A stretch of DNA of 64,000 nt from Lampris incognitus (GCF_029633865.1 NC_079217.1:39955834-40019833); one strand, 5' to 3'. Positions 42,676 through 54,703 are shown, counted from the stretch's first letter. A program made the numbers and translations. The notes: generated from the sequence alone by a model not told the origin.

Positions 42676-44884
42676 TGTAACTCTCTAGTCAGCCCGGGTA
42701 GCTTGTCCGAGTTAGCAAGAGTAACTAAGGGGGCGGTACTTAGCGATAGGGCCATTGTAAAGATCACTGCAGTATTCCGCTCATCTCTTTGCAATGCTTT
42801 TTTGTCTGAGATCAGTTCTCCATTTGCGTTGTTAACAGCATATGCCTTTACGTTTTGTTCTGTAGTTAATTTCTTCACTGTTTGGAATGTTTTGAAAGCC
42901 ATTTTAGTGTTGCTGTGCCTCAAGTTGTTATCAATACTTAGACATTCTTGTTCAATCCATTCCTCCTTATCTTTCTTCATCGCAGCTTTCACTTCTCTGT
43001 TACATTTTCTGTATTCCTCCTTGCATTCTTCAGAGCTGTACTTCAGAACCTTGGCTTCATGTTTTCTGTCGCATAGCTTCAATGTTCTATATTGAATCCA
43101 TTAATGTTTCTTGGATTTCTTTTTACCTAGTATTTCTAGCGCAGCTTTGTTCACTTCTTCCAAGAACTTTTCGGTCACTTCTTCAACATTGTCTATGTTC
43201 CAGAAAGCAGCAACACATCCTCCAATTCTGGCTTGGAATTTGTCTCTAACATTTGCATCTTTTAGTTTTTCAAAGTCATATTTGATTCTACCATTCTTTT
43301 CTCTTTTCTGCTTTTTCAGCTTTATGTTGACGGTCATCACCAAACCGTGGTCGCTTCCTATATCAGCTCCAGGAAATGATCTTGTTTTATTTCTTATAAT
43401 GCTTGATTGAAACCTTTACGACATTAGTATGTGGTCTATTTGGCTATGGTTTATGCTGTCTGGTGAGTGCCATGTAGTTTTCTGCGAGTTCTTGTGAGGG
43501 TGGAGCATGTTTCCCAGAACCAGTTGTTGTTTGTGCGCAAACTCTAGTAGTCTGAGACCTCTCTCGTTAGTTTCTCCCACACCAAATTTCCCAACGTTTC
43601 CTCTCCAGTTCGCGTGCCCCTTAGGAATATCTTTATTTGTTTTTTCTTTGATGCAATTTTCAATTTCTTCATAGAATTCTTCGACCCCCTCATTGGTGTG
43701 ATCTGTCATAGGTGCATAAACTTGGATAATAGTGATGAGGCAAGGTTGAACTTTTAGTCTCAGAGTGATGATACCTGAGATTGGTGAGCATTCTAGTACT
43801 GAATTGACTGTGTCTTTCCGCACCACAAATCCAACACCTCGGACATGTTTGAGACTGTTACCACTGTGCCAGACCTTATGACCTTTGTCAGTGACATTCT
43901 CTCCCATGTCATTCCATCTCATCTCTGTGATGCCTAATACATTCCAATTGTACCTTTCCATTTCGTGGCAGAGTTCTTGTCATTTTCCAGGTGTGTTCAA
44001 TGTTCTTACATTCCAGGTCCCTGTGATGAACTCAGATTTCTATAGCTTTAGATTTGTAGTTTGCTTTTTTCTTCCTCAGTAAAATATTTTTCGACTTCAC
44101 CCTAAGGAAGGTTGGTGAAGGATGCGGCCATTGTTAACCCGGGCCTCAACCGATCCGGTATGGTGATTGAGTTTGATTGAGTCATCATTGTGTTTCAGTA
44201 GGGGGAGTACCTGGTGGTCCCTATTTCCTCTCCAGGTATGAATGGCCGTTGGTTCACAGAGGAACTTTAGTCCTGCTGGGTGTCCACACACCCTCCTCAC
44301 AACAACCCAAGGGTTAAAGTGGGGGTGTCGATTTAGTTGCCAATGACCTGACGGTTGCAGTTTAATGTCATACCCAGGACTCCTATACAATAGGATGGGT
44401 TAAATGCAGAGAACAAATTCATTGTAACTGAACAACTGTACAATGACAAAATAACGTGGCTTTCTTCTACTTTCTTCTAATAGCTTACATGGTAGGTAAG
44501 CAAAAACCTTCATAAAACACAACTTTAAGTTAATCAATGATCTCTTAGAATAATTCCAGTTAACATATGAAATGCATCATGAAAACTGTGTGTGCATACT
44601 TGTAATAAAGCAGGCTAAGAAGGAGCCATAGACCAGGGTGATCAAGCTAACAAAGGGTTTGTTGTCTAGAGCACAGTCATTATTAACAGCCTTCCTTGTA
44701 TCCAGCATTGTAAATCAGTCAGCCAAGGAAATGTAACATTATTTTGGTTTTGACTTTATTCATGGGGAAGGGAAAGAGAGTTAAATGCATTTATAATTTT
44801 ATTCTGTCTAAAGAGACAAAAAGCTATTTTTGAATTGCTTCAAAATCCACGAAACCACATGTATTTAAGTCTCTCAATGTAACA

Positions 44885-44979
44885 CTGCCCCGTGCCTGTG
44901 TGGGTTTCCTCCGGGTGTGCCGGTTTCCTCCTACAGTCCAGACATGTAGGTCAGGTGAATTGGCCATACTAAATTGTCC

Positions 44980-45040
<61 letters not shown>

Positions 45041-45172
45041 CCCTGTGATGGACTGGCGGCCAGTATAGGGTGTCTCCCCGCCTGCCGCCCAATGACTGCT
45101 GGGATAGGCTCCAGCATCCCGTGACCCCGGTTGGGATAAGCGGCTTGGATAATGGATGGATGGACTGTAACA
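44885..45172 (+). mobile_element. Retroposon (SINE-like), family 3, copy a, with internal (GT)n
   Basis: gtgggtttcctccgggt, attggccatactaaattgtc, (GT)n at 44985-45038, then gatggactggcggcc, tgctgggataggctccagca, gataagcggc and a tggatgga tail. A minus copy is at 51826-51968. Confidence 0.8.
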
Positions 45173-46559
45173 CTGCCTTTAACCAAGTTTTTTTTTTGTG
45201 TTTTGCCTTTCCTTTTTCTGATCTAAAATGGGTTGGTGTACTTTTAAGGGATGGTAAAATATTTAGGTATTTTTTTATTCCATAGGAAACATTTATTTAT
45301 AAGATTTTATTGATTCTGTTATTGTATTTACTTCATTGGTGACAGTTGTTTTACAAGTTTAATTTATATTCCTAAAATGACTGCACTGCCTTGTTATTTT
45401 ACTATATTGGTGCATTTTACTGTATGATTCAGATGATGTTCTACTCAGATCTTCATGCCAGTGTCTGTTCATTACCAATGTCTTCCAGTATTATCTACAC
45501 TGAAAATCCTTTATGTACAAAGCAAAGCTTCAATAAAGTGCAACAGGATATATTGCTAAAATGCATCTTAACGTATTTGTCCCTCTTTAAAAAAAAAGCC
45601 CACGTTGTAGCCACACACACACACACACACACACGTTCCTCTAATTTACACATTTGCATGACCCAAATTTTGCTTTATGTAAAGTGTAGAGCTTTATGTG
45701 ATATTAGTGGTACTCAAACATGTCCATCTCAGGAGCCTTATGGCTTAAAAAAACCCAAAACTAATTTTAAAAAGAGATGCATTTCAAAAGCAGCCTGTTC
45801 CCCAACCAAGCCATCAGAACTTTTAGAATAAGGCTGCTAGCAATTAGGGATTCAAAGGCATGACTACGTTGCTGCACCATCATGTCACCATAGCAACCAT
45901 GCCATACCAGGCCATACAGGCTACGTATGGCAACATGGCAAATACAAGAGAGAGAAAAAGGGATGAAATATGCAAAACAGTGAAAGAGTGGCAGGTAAAA
46001 ACAGTCTGTGTACTCCTTTTGTATTTGGGCCTTCCAGTTTCGTTCGCCTTGTCCGTTTAACTGTGCCCTGTCAGCTCATAACGTTCCGACTGGGAATTTC
46101 TGTGTCATGGAACATAGCGTTTTGACGAGTTTCCACCACTGAAAATGTGCTTGAAATCCGCCCAAGTATACGTCTGTAAATGTTAGAGACAAACAGAAAG
46201 GTGGGCACACTGCTGAATAAAGAGAATCAATGAACCACAGACGGCTCACGGTTTGAGTATCACTGCCCAATAAAGTAAAAACCATATGACCGAAAAGTCT
46301 GAGAAGACGGGCAATGGCCAGGATAGTCATAATATTCCTACGACGTCCCGATGGGGCACACTCACATTCCCACTTGTTTTTTTGACAGAACTTTGCGGTG
46401 GCCAATTGGTAAAAACCGTTCGTCTGAGGGCGGGAATAGGGAAATTTAGTCTTCTCATGGAGGAGGGACTTCCTTTAGGTTCGCTGTTACATGACTCGCA
46501 GCTGCTTAAGAGTGACACGTAAACTGAAATTAAAGGTGGTATATGGCGGCCTTGTCAAG
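45173..46559. other. Intergenic DNA between the two host genes
   Basis: No gene is recognised. A short (CA)n lies at about 45613-45634. A 146-codon + ORF at 45391-45831 reads through this run and shows no domain, so I do not call it. Confidence 0.4.
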
Positions 46560-47087
46560 AAATTAAGATTGAATTTCCCTCTCCCACGAAGTTTCCCGTA
46601 TTTGTCAAGAGCTGCGCTGGAGAAGTGAGGCTGGAGACGGGAATGCGCGTTAGAAAAGCGCGCCGCCGCGGTCAGAGCTGCTTTTCAGAAAACAGACGGG
46701 AGTTTGATGTGTGTGTGTGCGCGCGCGTGTATGTGTGTGTGCGGTAAAGCGAAATATCGAAGCAGCGCCTTTGAAGTTGTCGTCTGAGTGCGTGCGTGTG
46801 TGTGCGTGTAGTGTGTGCGTGTGTGTGTGTGTGTGTGTAGTGGGGGGGCGGTGGGGTGTATTGATGTGTGAATGTGACTATGCTGTGACAAAGTGTACCG
46901 CTGAATCCCGGCTCTGGAATTCTCTGGGAGTGGAGTGTTTAACAGTACCGAGTAGAGAGAGAGACGGACAGACGGACGGACAGACGAGAGAGAGAGATTA
47001 AAAAGTTGCGTGGAAGTTTCCACCAGCGGAGGCGGACGGGGCTTCGCTGGCCCGGACGGACGGAGGGGAGGGGAGCGGGGGTCCACC
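46560..47087 (+). promoter_or_regulatory. golim4: CpG-rich promoter and 5' UTR of golim4
   Basis: Dense CG (gcgcgccgccgcgg near 46658), GT-rich stretches and a purine-rich 5' leader (gagagagacggacagacgga) precede the start codon. The start site is not resolvable. No canonical TATA box at the expected place. Confidence 0.5.
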
Positions 47088-47274
47088 ATGGGAAACGGGG
47101 TATGCTCGCGGAGGCAGCGGAGGATTTTCCAGTCACTCTTACTGGTTACGGTGGTCTGCGGGATGATATACGGCGGCATGGTTTCATACGAGATGCACAA
47201 ACAGCTGAGAAGGACGGAGGCCATGGCCCTGAAGTACCAGCAACACCAAGAGTCTCTGTCAGCGCAGCTCCAAG
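47088..47274 (+). CDS. golim4: golim4 (Golgi integral membrane protein 4 / GPP130), exon 1
   Basis: ATG in a strong context (gtccaccATGg). 62 codons read MGNGVCSRRQRRIFQSLLLV then a single transmembrane segment (about residues 13-35) and the start of a coiled coil, RRTEAMALKYQQHQESLSAQ. This closely follows the mammalian GPP130 N-terminus. The exon ends one base into a codon at the donor gtaaac. The protein is a type II cis-Golgi membrane protein that cycles to endosomes; its lumenal coiled coil and acidic tail lie in later exons. I find no exon 2 (expected to begin VYEHRSRLEKSL) before the window ends, so intron 1 exceeds 16 kb here. Confidence 0.92.
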
Positions 47275-47367
47275 GTAAACGATGCCGTGATCTTGTGTAC
47301 TCTGCAAACGGATTAACTGCCATAGGCGTGTGTGCGTTTTGTGTGTATGTATGTATGTATGTATGTA

Positions 47368-47409
<42 letters not shown>

Positions 47410-49314
47410 AGGGAGGGAGGGAGGGGGGTTAAGTAGGCTACCATTGCACTGACGTTATCCCGAGAGCCACACGCATTTCTTGTATGTTGCGCCCTGACGT
47501 GTGACACGTACAATGTCCCGTTGACTGAGTGTACGCTGTTTTATATCCACTATGACTGGAGACACGAGTCGCTTTATGCAGCCGACTCAAGCGCGCAGAC
47601 CTTTTACTCAAATACAAAATAACTCTGGTGAAAAGTACTACTTCGACATTTCTACTTAAGCACAAACACAAAAGTACTCCCTCTTAAATGCACTTATCGA
47701 GTTGAAAGTAAATGTACTTGTCATATTCAGTGCCCTGATGTAGCAGAGAGACTGTGATATGGCTTGAAATATGCCTTAAACTTAGTTAACACGACTGTGT
47801 TAGACTTGTAGTGGTGTAAAAAGTATCGATACTAGCTTTGAAATGCAATGGAATACAAGTTGAAATCTCTCAAATGTAATACTACACAGTTAAGTAAGTA
47901 CAGATAGTTGAAAAAGTATTTAAGTACAGCAACGGTGTACTTGTACAAAGCTACCTTCCACCACTTATCAAAAAGATTTTAAGCTTGAATCCAGGTCACT
48001 ATGTAATCTTGCGATAAACCAGGTTAGGATACCTATTTGCAGTCTGGGCTTGCAGTCTCTGACTAGGTCAACTTTGGTTCATTAGGCCAGGTTGATTCTT
48101 TACGTATAGGCCCTCCTATGTTTAGTAGTTCTTGGTGATAAGGGGGGAAAAACTCCACGATAATCATAGGGTATTTAGCATGATATACTCGATTCTGATT
48201 GGCTACAGGGACACCTACTAAGTAGTTCCAGTGAAACTGTCTGTTCACCGTTCTAAATTAACGTGCTGGCTAAAATGAGTAACCATAGCAACAGGGACGC
48301 AGTCAAAGCCTCCATTTACAATTTATTGTAATGTATTGTACGCATGGTCTATCATTTGTTTGTGAAAATCTTGATACTGATTTGGGGACAATGACTTGAC
48401 TGGGCAGCTAGCTAGTCTTGTTGTTTAACATACTGTCAAACTTTGGCGTAGGCAGAAATCACAGTCTGGGTGGGCACAGGGAAAATCAGGTGGGCCTAGC
48501 CTGTCCAAGAACAATCATACTTAATAGGTTCTGAAACGAATATGTTAACCAAAATAGGCCATTATAACTATACTTGGCTGCATGCGCCACAGTTTAATCA
48601 TACAAGGCTTATACATTATCAGAGGTAATGTTACATGCACCAAGACGGACATTAACAGCATCACATAGCCTGGCACGTCGGCCACATATTCACACACACA
48701 GCTGACAGACGCAACAGTATTATTAATCAAGTGTATGGACAGAGGTACACAGGGCTGCTAACACCGGGGGAACACCGGGTTGGTTGTCCTGGGCTCTGGG
48801 TCAAGGAAGGGTCCAACTCCGATTGCTCCCGCAGCCGCCGCCACTTCATCAGCCCTCGGAAGGCACGATGACGGACGCCGTATAGCACCACTGGAGCAAA
48901 GGGACCCGCGTGAGCCCGGTCAGGATTGTGATCCAGACTAGATATACACTGCCTATGTTTGGGCTGTTTAAGGTCCCAGTATGTATTTTTCCATGTAAAT
49001 CTGATGTTCAGATAATTAAATAACGAGTTTGTTATCAATTTTCCATAGACAACTTCAAAGCTTTAAAGTTGGGATTTAGCATGTTTCTAATATGACTGAA
49101 TTTTGGTGGTGGAGCTACCCTTTTAACCAGCCTATATTTGGATTAAATAGTGTGTGGGAGATGAGAGCTCTTTTGCCATGCGCAAATGGAACAAGCGTTG
49201 TGTGTGCGTTATGACCAGTCAGCGAACTGTGTGCGGTTGGGATCGGGAGGGGTAGCTTTAGAGATCATCTTGTCCTGGGCACGAGCAAGACACACTTGAA
49301 CATAGCCACATAAA

Positions 49315-49354
<40 letters not shown>

Positions 49355-49980
49355 CAACGTCGGTATAAAATCCAATTGTACACTCAACAAAAACTATATC
49401 CAGTAAACAATAATATTGAAATAGGTAATAAGCTACTACAGTCTGACATTGTAAATTAACTTACTTTTGATGACTAGAGCAGGAGATGACGGGGCTCGGT
49501 GTGGATGGCGAGCTGAGAATGATGCCTGAACTTGAGCTGAATTCTTTCTCCCGCTCCTCATGTCTTTTTGTGACAAACTTAAGCAAGCTGCTTTGTATAG
49601 CCATGATTTTTATCTTAACCTACTTTAGATGCAGCTAGCTAGCAGAAAGTAGGCTTCTCTTCCTGTGCAATGTGCAGGCTGTACAGAGTGAAGGAGGAGG
49701 GGCTGCTCGCAATCTGGCATTTGCGAAATGTACTGCCGCTCAAAAAAATCTTACCTATCATTGCCATATCGTAAACAAGAAGCAAGGAATAATTAAAAAA
49801 AAAATTTTATTGGTTGCATCAGATAATTGAAACAGTATTCACTGACTGCCAATTCACTGGTTAGGGCAGCAAAAAAAGGAAGCCTTCTGATTGGATGGGC
49901 CTGAGCTACACAGCAGCTGTCAAATTATATTTACTGTTTGTCAACTGTATGCAATATATCGACTTTTGGCCCATAGTTGA
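47275..49980. other. golim4 intron 1, left part
   Basis: Microsatellites (TGTA)n/(TG)n/(GGGA)n at about 47343-47428 and (CA)n at about 49314-49352. A motif tactcgattctgattgg at about 48186 is shared with 10.99 kb. Otherwise no gene or clear element. Confidence 0.5.
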
Positions 49981-49984
49981 GCCA

Positions 49985-50160
49985 AAGGGTTATCCCCCAC
50001 CCTTATAAACAATACAGTGGCATAAGGGGATACCTGCAGTCAGTTTAGGCTGAATAGGTCACTTAGATGAGTGATGAAAAGTTTCTTTCAATAAATGTTG
50101 TGTCCAGATGAACTGATTCAACACTGTGATTTTCTTACCTGGATTATTGAGCATGCATAA
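49985..50160 (+). repeat. Penelope-like terminal tail, second family, copy 2
   Basis: cccttataaacaatacagtg, then cacttagatgagtgatgaaaag, ccagatgaactgattcaaca and acctggattattgagcatg: the same blocks as 24235-24385 with small changes. Confidence 0.5.
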
Positions 50161-50995
50161 ATACATTAATGATCTTACTTTTTTCCCTTTGGCAAGTGAC
50201 CATGGTATAAGCGGGATAATACCCTTCGAAGTGTTTATCAGGAATTAATGGACGACAGGGAGGCCAGAACCTCAGGCATTATCCCTTACTTTTCTGAGTA
50301 CTGTACCCCCAAAGCATTTCAAGCCATCTTAAAGTACCCCCTAATACACAATCAATTGTGGTGATCACCAGGATATATAATTAATGTATATAATTTATAT
50401 ATACTACATATACAGTATTTAGTCTATATATGATTAAGTTAATACTTTTTCTAAAAAAAAGACATCTCCCCAATTAATGTGACACTTTAATCATATTCAA
50501 TCATAACTAATCATATTGTTTATAATAGCTATTGTTTATAGACTTTAAAAAAACTAAGGCTCAAACTCACCAATTAATGTGACACTCAATGGGACACTTG
50601 AGCCTGTTTCTCACTCATCAGTTTTGTGAGTCTGGGGCAGATTGTTGCAACTGCTGTGACCAGGTTATTCTCCAAGTTGAGCCTGTTCCTGTGTTTAGTT
50701 TTGATGTGGGTCATGGCGGAGAATGTCACCTCACACAGGTATGTGAATCCAATGGGCAACAATTAATTCAGGGCATGTTTCCCAATTCAGGATACTCTTT
50801 CTCCACAACACACCAGAACTGCATCAGTGGTGTGCTGGAGTTGAGTACCTCATCTTCAGGCTCCTATCTGAGGGCACATCTATGAGGTTTTCTTGCAGTG
50901 TCGGGAATGCTGCTGTTAATGTCCATCACAAATGGATTACGCACCCAGTCCAGTTTGGAAGACTTGTTGACAATATCAGGAAGTAGGAGTTGAAC

Positions 50996-52560
50996 TCATT
51001 CTTGAGCTTGGATACATGTGTGTATTGTAGCTCTGTCACATTCACCAGTGGCAATGTACGTCTCCAGCTGCAGGAAACAACTTGTATCCCCATCTTCACA
51101 CTTGCTCTGCCAGAGCTTGATCTTCTCCATGAATCCACCTACTTTGTCATACAAGCTAAGAACATGTGTGTCTTTACCTTGAAGAGAGAGATTCAGCTGG
51201 TTGAGTTTGCTGAAAATATCGGAGAGGTATCCCAGCCGAGCTACCCAGTCAGCGTCGTCGAACATAGCCACAAGGGGGTGCGTGTGCTCCGACAGAAATT
51301 CCCTCACTTCATTGCGTAACTCGAACAGCCGCTGTAACGTCCTCCCTCGGACACAGGCGAGAAGCAGTAGCTGTTCATGTTCTGACCCCCTGTCTTGACA
51401 AAGTGGCTGAAACAGTCTATGATTCAAAGGTCTGGACTGTATGAAGTTGATCACTTTTACGGCATCATTCAAAACATCGTTTAACTCTGGACTCATTCTC
51501 ATGCTAGCTAATGCTTCTCGGTGAATCATGCAGTGCATCCATGTAACATTAGGGTTTACGTTTTTGATGTGGGCCATTAAACCATTCACTCTGCCGGTCA
51601 TCGTCGCAGCGCCGTCCGTGCACACATGAGAGCAGGATTTCCAATCCAGCTTGTGTTGAGAGAAACAAATATAACGTTAAAACGTCCTGTCCGGTAGTTC
51701 TCCCCGTGAGTTTCTCGCAAAACAGACTGTGCTCGTTCATCTCCAAAGTGTCTTTGTGACGCACAAACACAATCAGCTGCGCTTCCCCACTGACGTCTGT
51801 TGATTCACTCTTCCAATTTCTGCACCATCCATTCATCCATCCATCCATTACCCAAACCGCTTATCCTGCTGTCAGGGTCGTGGGGATGCTGGAGCCTATC
51901 CCAGCAGTCATTAGGCGGCAGGCAAAGAGACACACCGGACAGGCCGCCAGGCCATCACAGGCCAGTTTCTCCACCACTTGGTCAATAATGTCAACTCCCA
52001 TATCGTCGATCCGATGGCACACTATTATTTGACGTCACTTTCTTCAGGACATCAGCTGCTTTCTTATCGATCACTGTTTCTGCGAGAATGACAGCAGCAG
52101 GCAAGATTAGCTCTTCGGCTATGGTAAATGGCTTTTTTTTCTCTTTTCTTTTTTTTAGCCGCGAGTAGCGACACAGCATATGATGCCTTCAAAGCCTTGG
52201 TTGAGAACGACGTCGCTGTCTTTAGTTTCTCTTGGCTTCTCTTAAATTCAGCCAGCTTTTGGTGGAAAAACTCGGCGGGTTTACCCACACAGGAGAGGTG
52301 CTTAGTACTGAGGTGGCGATGTAAATGGGACGGTTTCATGCTATTATTCGAAAGCACGTCGCCACAGAGGAAACGCCTTGGCTGCGGCGGCTCTGTCGTT
52401 GTGGCAGTAAAGCCAGAGATTGTTCACCAAACTGACGATGCTTTACCTTCTCCGTTTTCTTTTTCTTCTGAGCGGGTTCTCCCGATTCAGCAGTATCAGC
52501 GGTGCTGCTGTTGCTGGACGAACCCGCTCGACTCAAGCCATTTATCCATAACGTTAACCG
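50996..52560 (-). pseudogene. hAT transposase (ZBED/SCAND3-like), broken
   Basis: Minus reading: a BED finger region (CGDVLSNNSMKPSHLHRHLS, TKHLSCVGKPAEFFHQKLAE) at about 52390-52260, then a core region with VCTDGAATMTGRVNGLMAHI, WMHCMIHREALASMRMSPEL, FDDADWVARLGYLSDIFSKL and GKDTHVLSLYDKVGGFMEKI. Stops, frameshifts and the SINE-like insertion split it, and the hATC C-terminus is not recognised. Similar proteins in vertebrates have been domesticated (ZBED5, EPM2AIP1 group), but this copy is decayed. Confidence 0.82.
51826..51968 (-). mobile_element. Retroposon family 3, copy b (fragment)
   Basis: On the + strand: catccatccatccattaccc, cgcttatcctgctgtcaggg, tgctggagcctatcccagca. It is the inverse of the 3' part of the copy at 44885-45172, inserted in the hAT transposase remnant. 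Confidence 0.8.
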
Positions 52561-53196
52561 AAACTTTGAAAGAGGCTTGATATTTTGCCAGCTAGCAAGA
52601 AAAACGGCACGCTAGTATGCGCTCGTGAGCGGAGTGACGACTACGTCCGGTGGGAAACTGTCGCGGATTGCGAAAAAGTATAGCCAATAATAATAGAGCC
52701 AACAAATTATTACGTAATTTTAATTGTCCCAATTTTGGTTACATTATACATGATTCATTATTTGGTAACAGTTTTCCTGTACACGTTTAATTTTTTCTCT
52801 CATTTTTAAAATATTTTCACGTACCCCCTGGGAACCACCCACCTACCACTAGGGGTGCGTGTACCACCGGTTGGGAAACACTGGTCTGTTTTAGTTTTTT
52901 TTTTTTTTTTGGCTGGACCGGTGTAGGTACTCGGGCCGGCCCGGGTTGGTAGATCCGTGTTTTTTATTTTTATGATTTGCCAGTTTTTATAAGTTTTAGG
53001 GCTTCTATAAATTCACTGAATAGGGTTGTCACAATTAGTTTTAACTGTTCTGAAATGGTAGGGATATATTCTTTAATGTTATTTAAGAATTCTTCACAGT
53101 GTTCTGGCTCAAATCTAGATTTATATAGTTCTTTGTAAAAGGATCCTATATGTTCAGCTATTTCTTTGGGATGGGTAGGAATGTTGCCATTTATTT

Positions 53197-54380
53197 TTAA
53201 TGCTGAAATATTGTTTCTTTTGCAATTACGTTTTTCAAGAGCAAAAAAATAATTGGAGTTTTTTCACGTTTTTCTAACCATCTTGCCCTGGATCCTACAA
53301 AGGCTCCTTTAGCAGCATTAACATATACATGATCTATTTCGCTCTGGAGTTGCATTAGTTTTGCGTTCTCATTTTCTGAAAGATCTTCTTTATTTAATAA
53401 AACCTTCAAATTTTCCATAATTTCATTTTCTTTTGCATCGTTAGCCTTTTTAATGTTTTTGCTGCGATTAATAGCGGTTTCTCTAATCTTAAATTTAAAG
53501 TATTCCCATTTCTGAGTATTACGCATTTAATTTTTTCTAAAAAAATTTTGTGCCATCTGTTTAACTGAATCTTGAAAGGTTATGTCTTTTAATAAGTTAT
53601 TATTTAGTTTCCAGTACCCTCGTTTCTTATTACTTTCTTTGGAACCAACTAAGTGTATAGAAATCATTTTATGATCAGACAAAGGAGCATAACAATGTGA
53701 GACTTTGGATATATATTGTATGCAAGATGTAGAGGTTACCCATAAGTCTGTTCTGGAATGTTGCGTACATCTAGCATTACACCAAGTAGATTCTTTACAG
53801 CCAGGGTTAAAGAATCGCCATGCATCGGTTATTGACAACTTCTCACTTAGATAAAGTGTGGCTTTGAACTGTGAATTTTGGGAGATTCTTCCTGGTATTT
53901 TGTCTATCAAGTCATTCTGAGGATCATTAAAATCCCCTCCTATAATCAGAAATGCATCTTTATTTTTGTCTTGTAGATCCCTTACTTTTGAGTAAACGTG
54001 AGTGAACATAATTTTAGCTTGGGCTACTCCATTGTGACCATATACATTACATATTATGAAGAGAGTTTAGTTTGATTGCAGCCATAATCCATCTGCCATC
54101 CTCAGAACTGAAAGTTTCTAAAATATCACCTGTAAATTTGTTAAACAGAAGAGCGACACCTGCTGAGCGATGAGAAGAATGAGAAAAATATGTTTGCGCT
54201 CCCCACTGTCCTTTCCAAAATTTACTGTCTGTATCTCATGAACGCGTTTCTTGTAAAAGGATAATGTTGGCATCCATTTTGCGCATAAAGAGGAATATTG
54301 CTGTTTCGTAATGCCCTAGCGTTAAGAGAAACACATTTTAATGAGTTGAACTTAAAATCACCCATAATAATAATAATAAT
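53197..54380 (-). pseudogene. L1 ORF2 endonuclease and linker, RT absent
   Basis: The AP-like endonuclease includes DANIILLQETRS (about 54290), the frameshifted SAGVALLFNKFTGD, then FLIIGGDFND, SRTDLWVTST and PLSDHKMISIHL (53527-54009). The linker piece (53197-53526) includes KWEYFKFKIRETAINRSKNI and SEIDHVYVNAAKGAFVGSRA. A stop after RKN near 53527 and frameshifts break it. It is inactive. Confidence 0.8.
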
Positions 54381-54703
54381 AATATATGAGTACAGTATCT
54401 GAAGAACAAAAAGTAAATGTAAGCCTTAAAATTGAATAGGCTTGTTTATGTGAATATCTCAAGGAATATCGAAAAAAGTTTTTCAAGTTTTAGGCACCAG
54501 CAATTAACCTAATTAACTGCAACTGAAATGCTTGGTGACTAGTGTGTTAGCTCAAAACTATTAGTCAGTTTAACAGACTAACTTGTCAACCAAACTGTTA
54601 TTACCAGTCCAATATTAATCCGTTCGTAAGTAGAATGAAAAGTAGGAACAGAGTCAAGCGAAACTTATAGTCCTTGATTGAATCTGCTGCGACTCTTTTT
54701 CCA

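Larger units (their letters stand above)
41917..42757. mobile_element. THAP-carrying DNA transposon remnant inside the RTE LINE
   Basis: The ends are inverted: caatggacctatcgctcagt at the left and agcgatagggccattg at the right, similar for about 28 bp. A + strand ORF is THAP-like, and a minus ORF from the other end is YqaJ-protein-like. RTE RT sequence continues on both sides (AEYCSDLYN / NENQEVYNQL). Target duplication is unclear: tgatcttta against tgacctcaa. Confidence 0.7.
41500..43961 (-). pseudogene. RTE endonuclease-reverse transcriptase remnant (CFDP2-like)
   Basis: Minus reading: the endonuclease from 43961 (NVLGITEMRWNDMGE, VYAPMTDHTNEGVEEFYEEI, WHSPDSINHSQIDHILMS). Two linker pieces follow at 43343-43101 and 43082-42758 (RKCNREVKAAMKKDKEEWIE, KMAFKTFQTVKKLTTEQ). 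After the inserted element it resumes with RT start NDKAPGADNIPAELIKNGGD and FRSG. It has several frameshifts and stops, and the RT palm with YxDD is absent. It is inactive. Confidence 0.82.
41491..44379 (-). mobile_element. RTE-type LINE, 5' half only, inserted in a SINE
   Basis: In minus orientation the order is: 5' leader (44379 to about 44000), endonuclease, linker, start of the RT, then an abrupt end at 41491 within EQAGFRSG. A perfect 12-bp target duplication flanks it. It contains a second transposon at 41917-42757. LINE copies usually lose the 5' end; this one lacks the 3' end. Confidence 0.85.
41237..44472 (+). mobile_element. SINE family 1, copy c, split by an RTE LINE
   Basis: The head and body (A box ggcccaatggttagcac, B box gggttcgaacccc) run from 41237 to 41490. 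The tail aggatgggttaaatgcagag...aacgtggctttcttc runs from 44392 to 44472. The 12 bases ctcctatacaat are present at both breakpoints (41479-41490 and 44380-44391). Confidence 0.9.
50285..52883 (-). mobile_element. BED-type hAT transposon (Charlie/ZBED-like), degenerate, with nested SINE-like copy
   Basis: The right (5') end on the minus strand begins cagtgtttcccaaccggtgg. The left end contains gtacccccaaagcatttcaa and aagtaccccctaatac, typical subterminal sequence of these elements, but the terminal bases are degraded and no 8-bp duplication could be matched. It carries a broken transposase on the minus strand and a family-3 retroposon at 51826-51968. Confidence 0.8.

Noticed and set aside
42631-43410. 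+ strand ORFs of 154 and 99 codons
   Set aside because: Antisense of the RTE LINE linker; the minus strand carries the recognisable protein.
45391-45831. 146-codon + strand ORF
   Set aside because: It reads through a CA microsatellite (HTHTHTHT), has no recognisable domain and lies in intergenic AT-rich DNA; probably chance.
46685-47323. 212-codon minus-strand ORF overlapping golim4 exon 1
   Set aside because: It is the antisense shadow of the CpG-rich promoter and exon 1; its low-complexity HTHTHTR and RTHYTH runs come from GT repeats.
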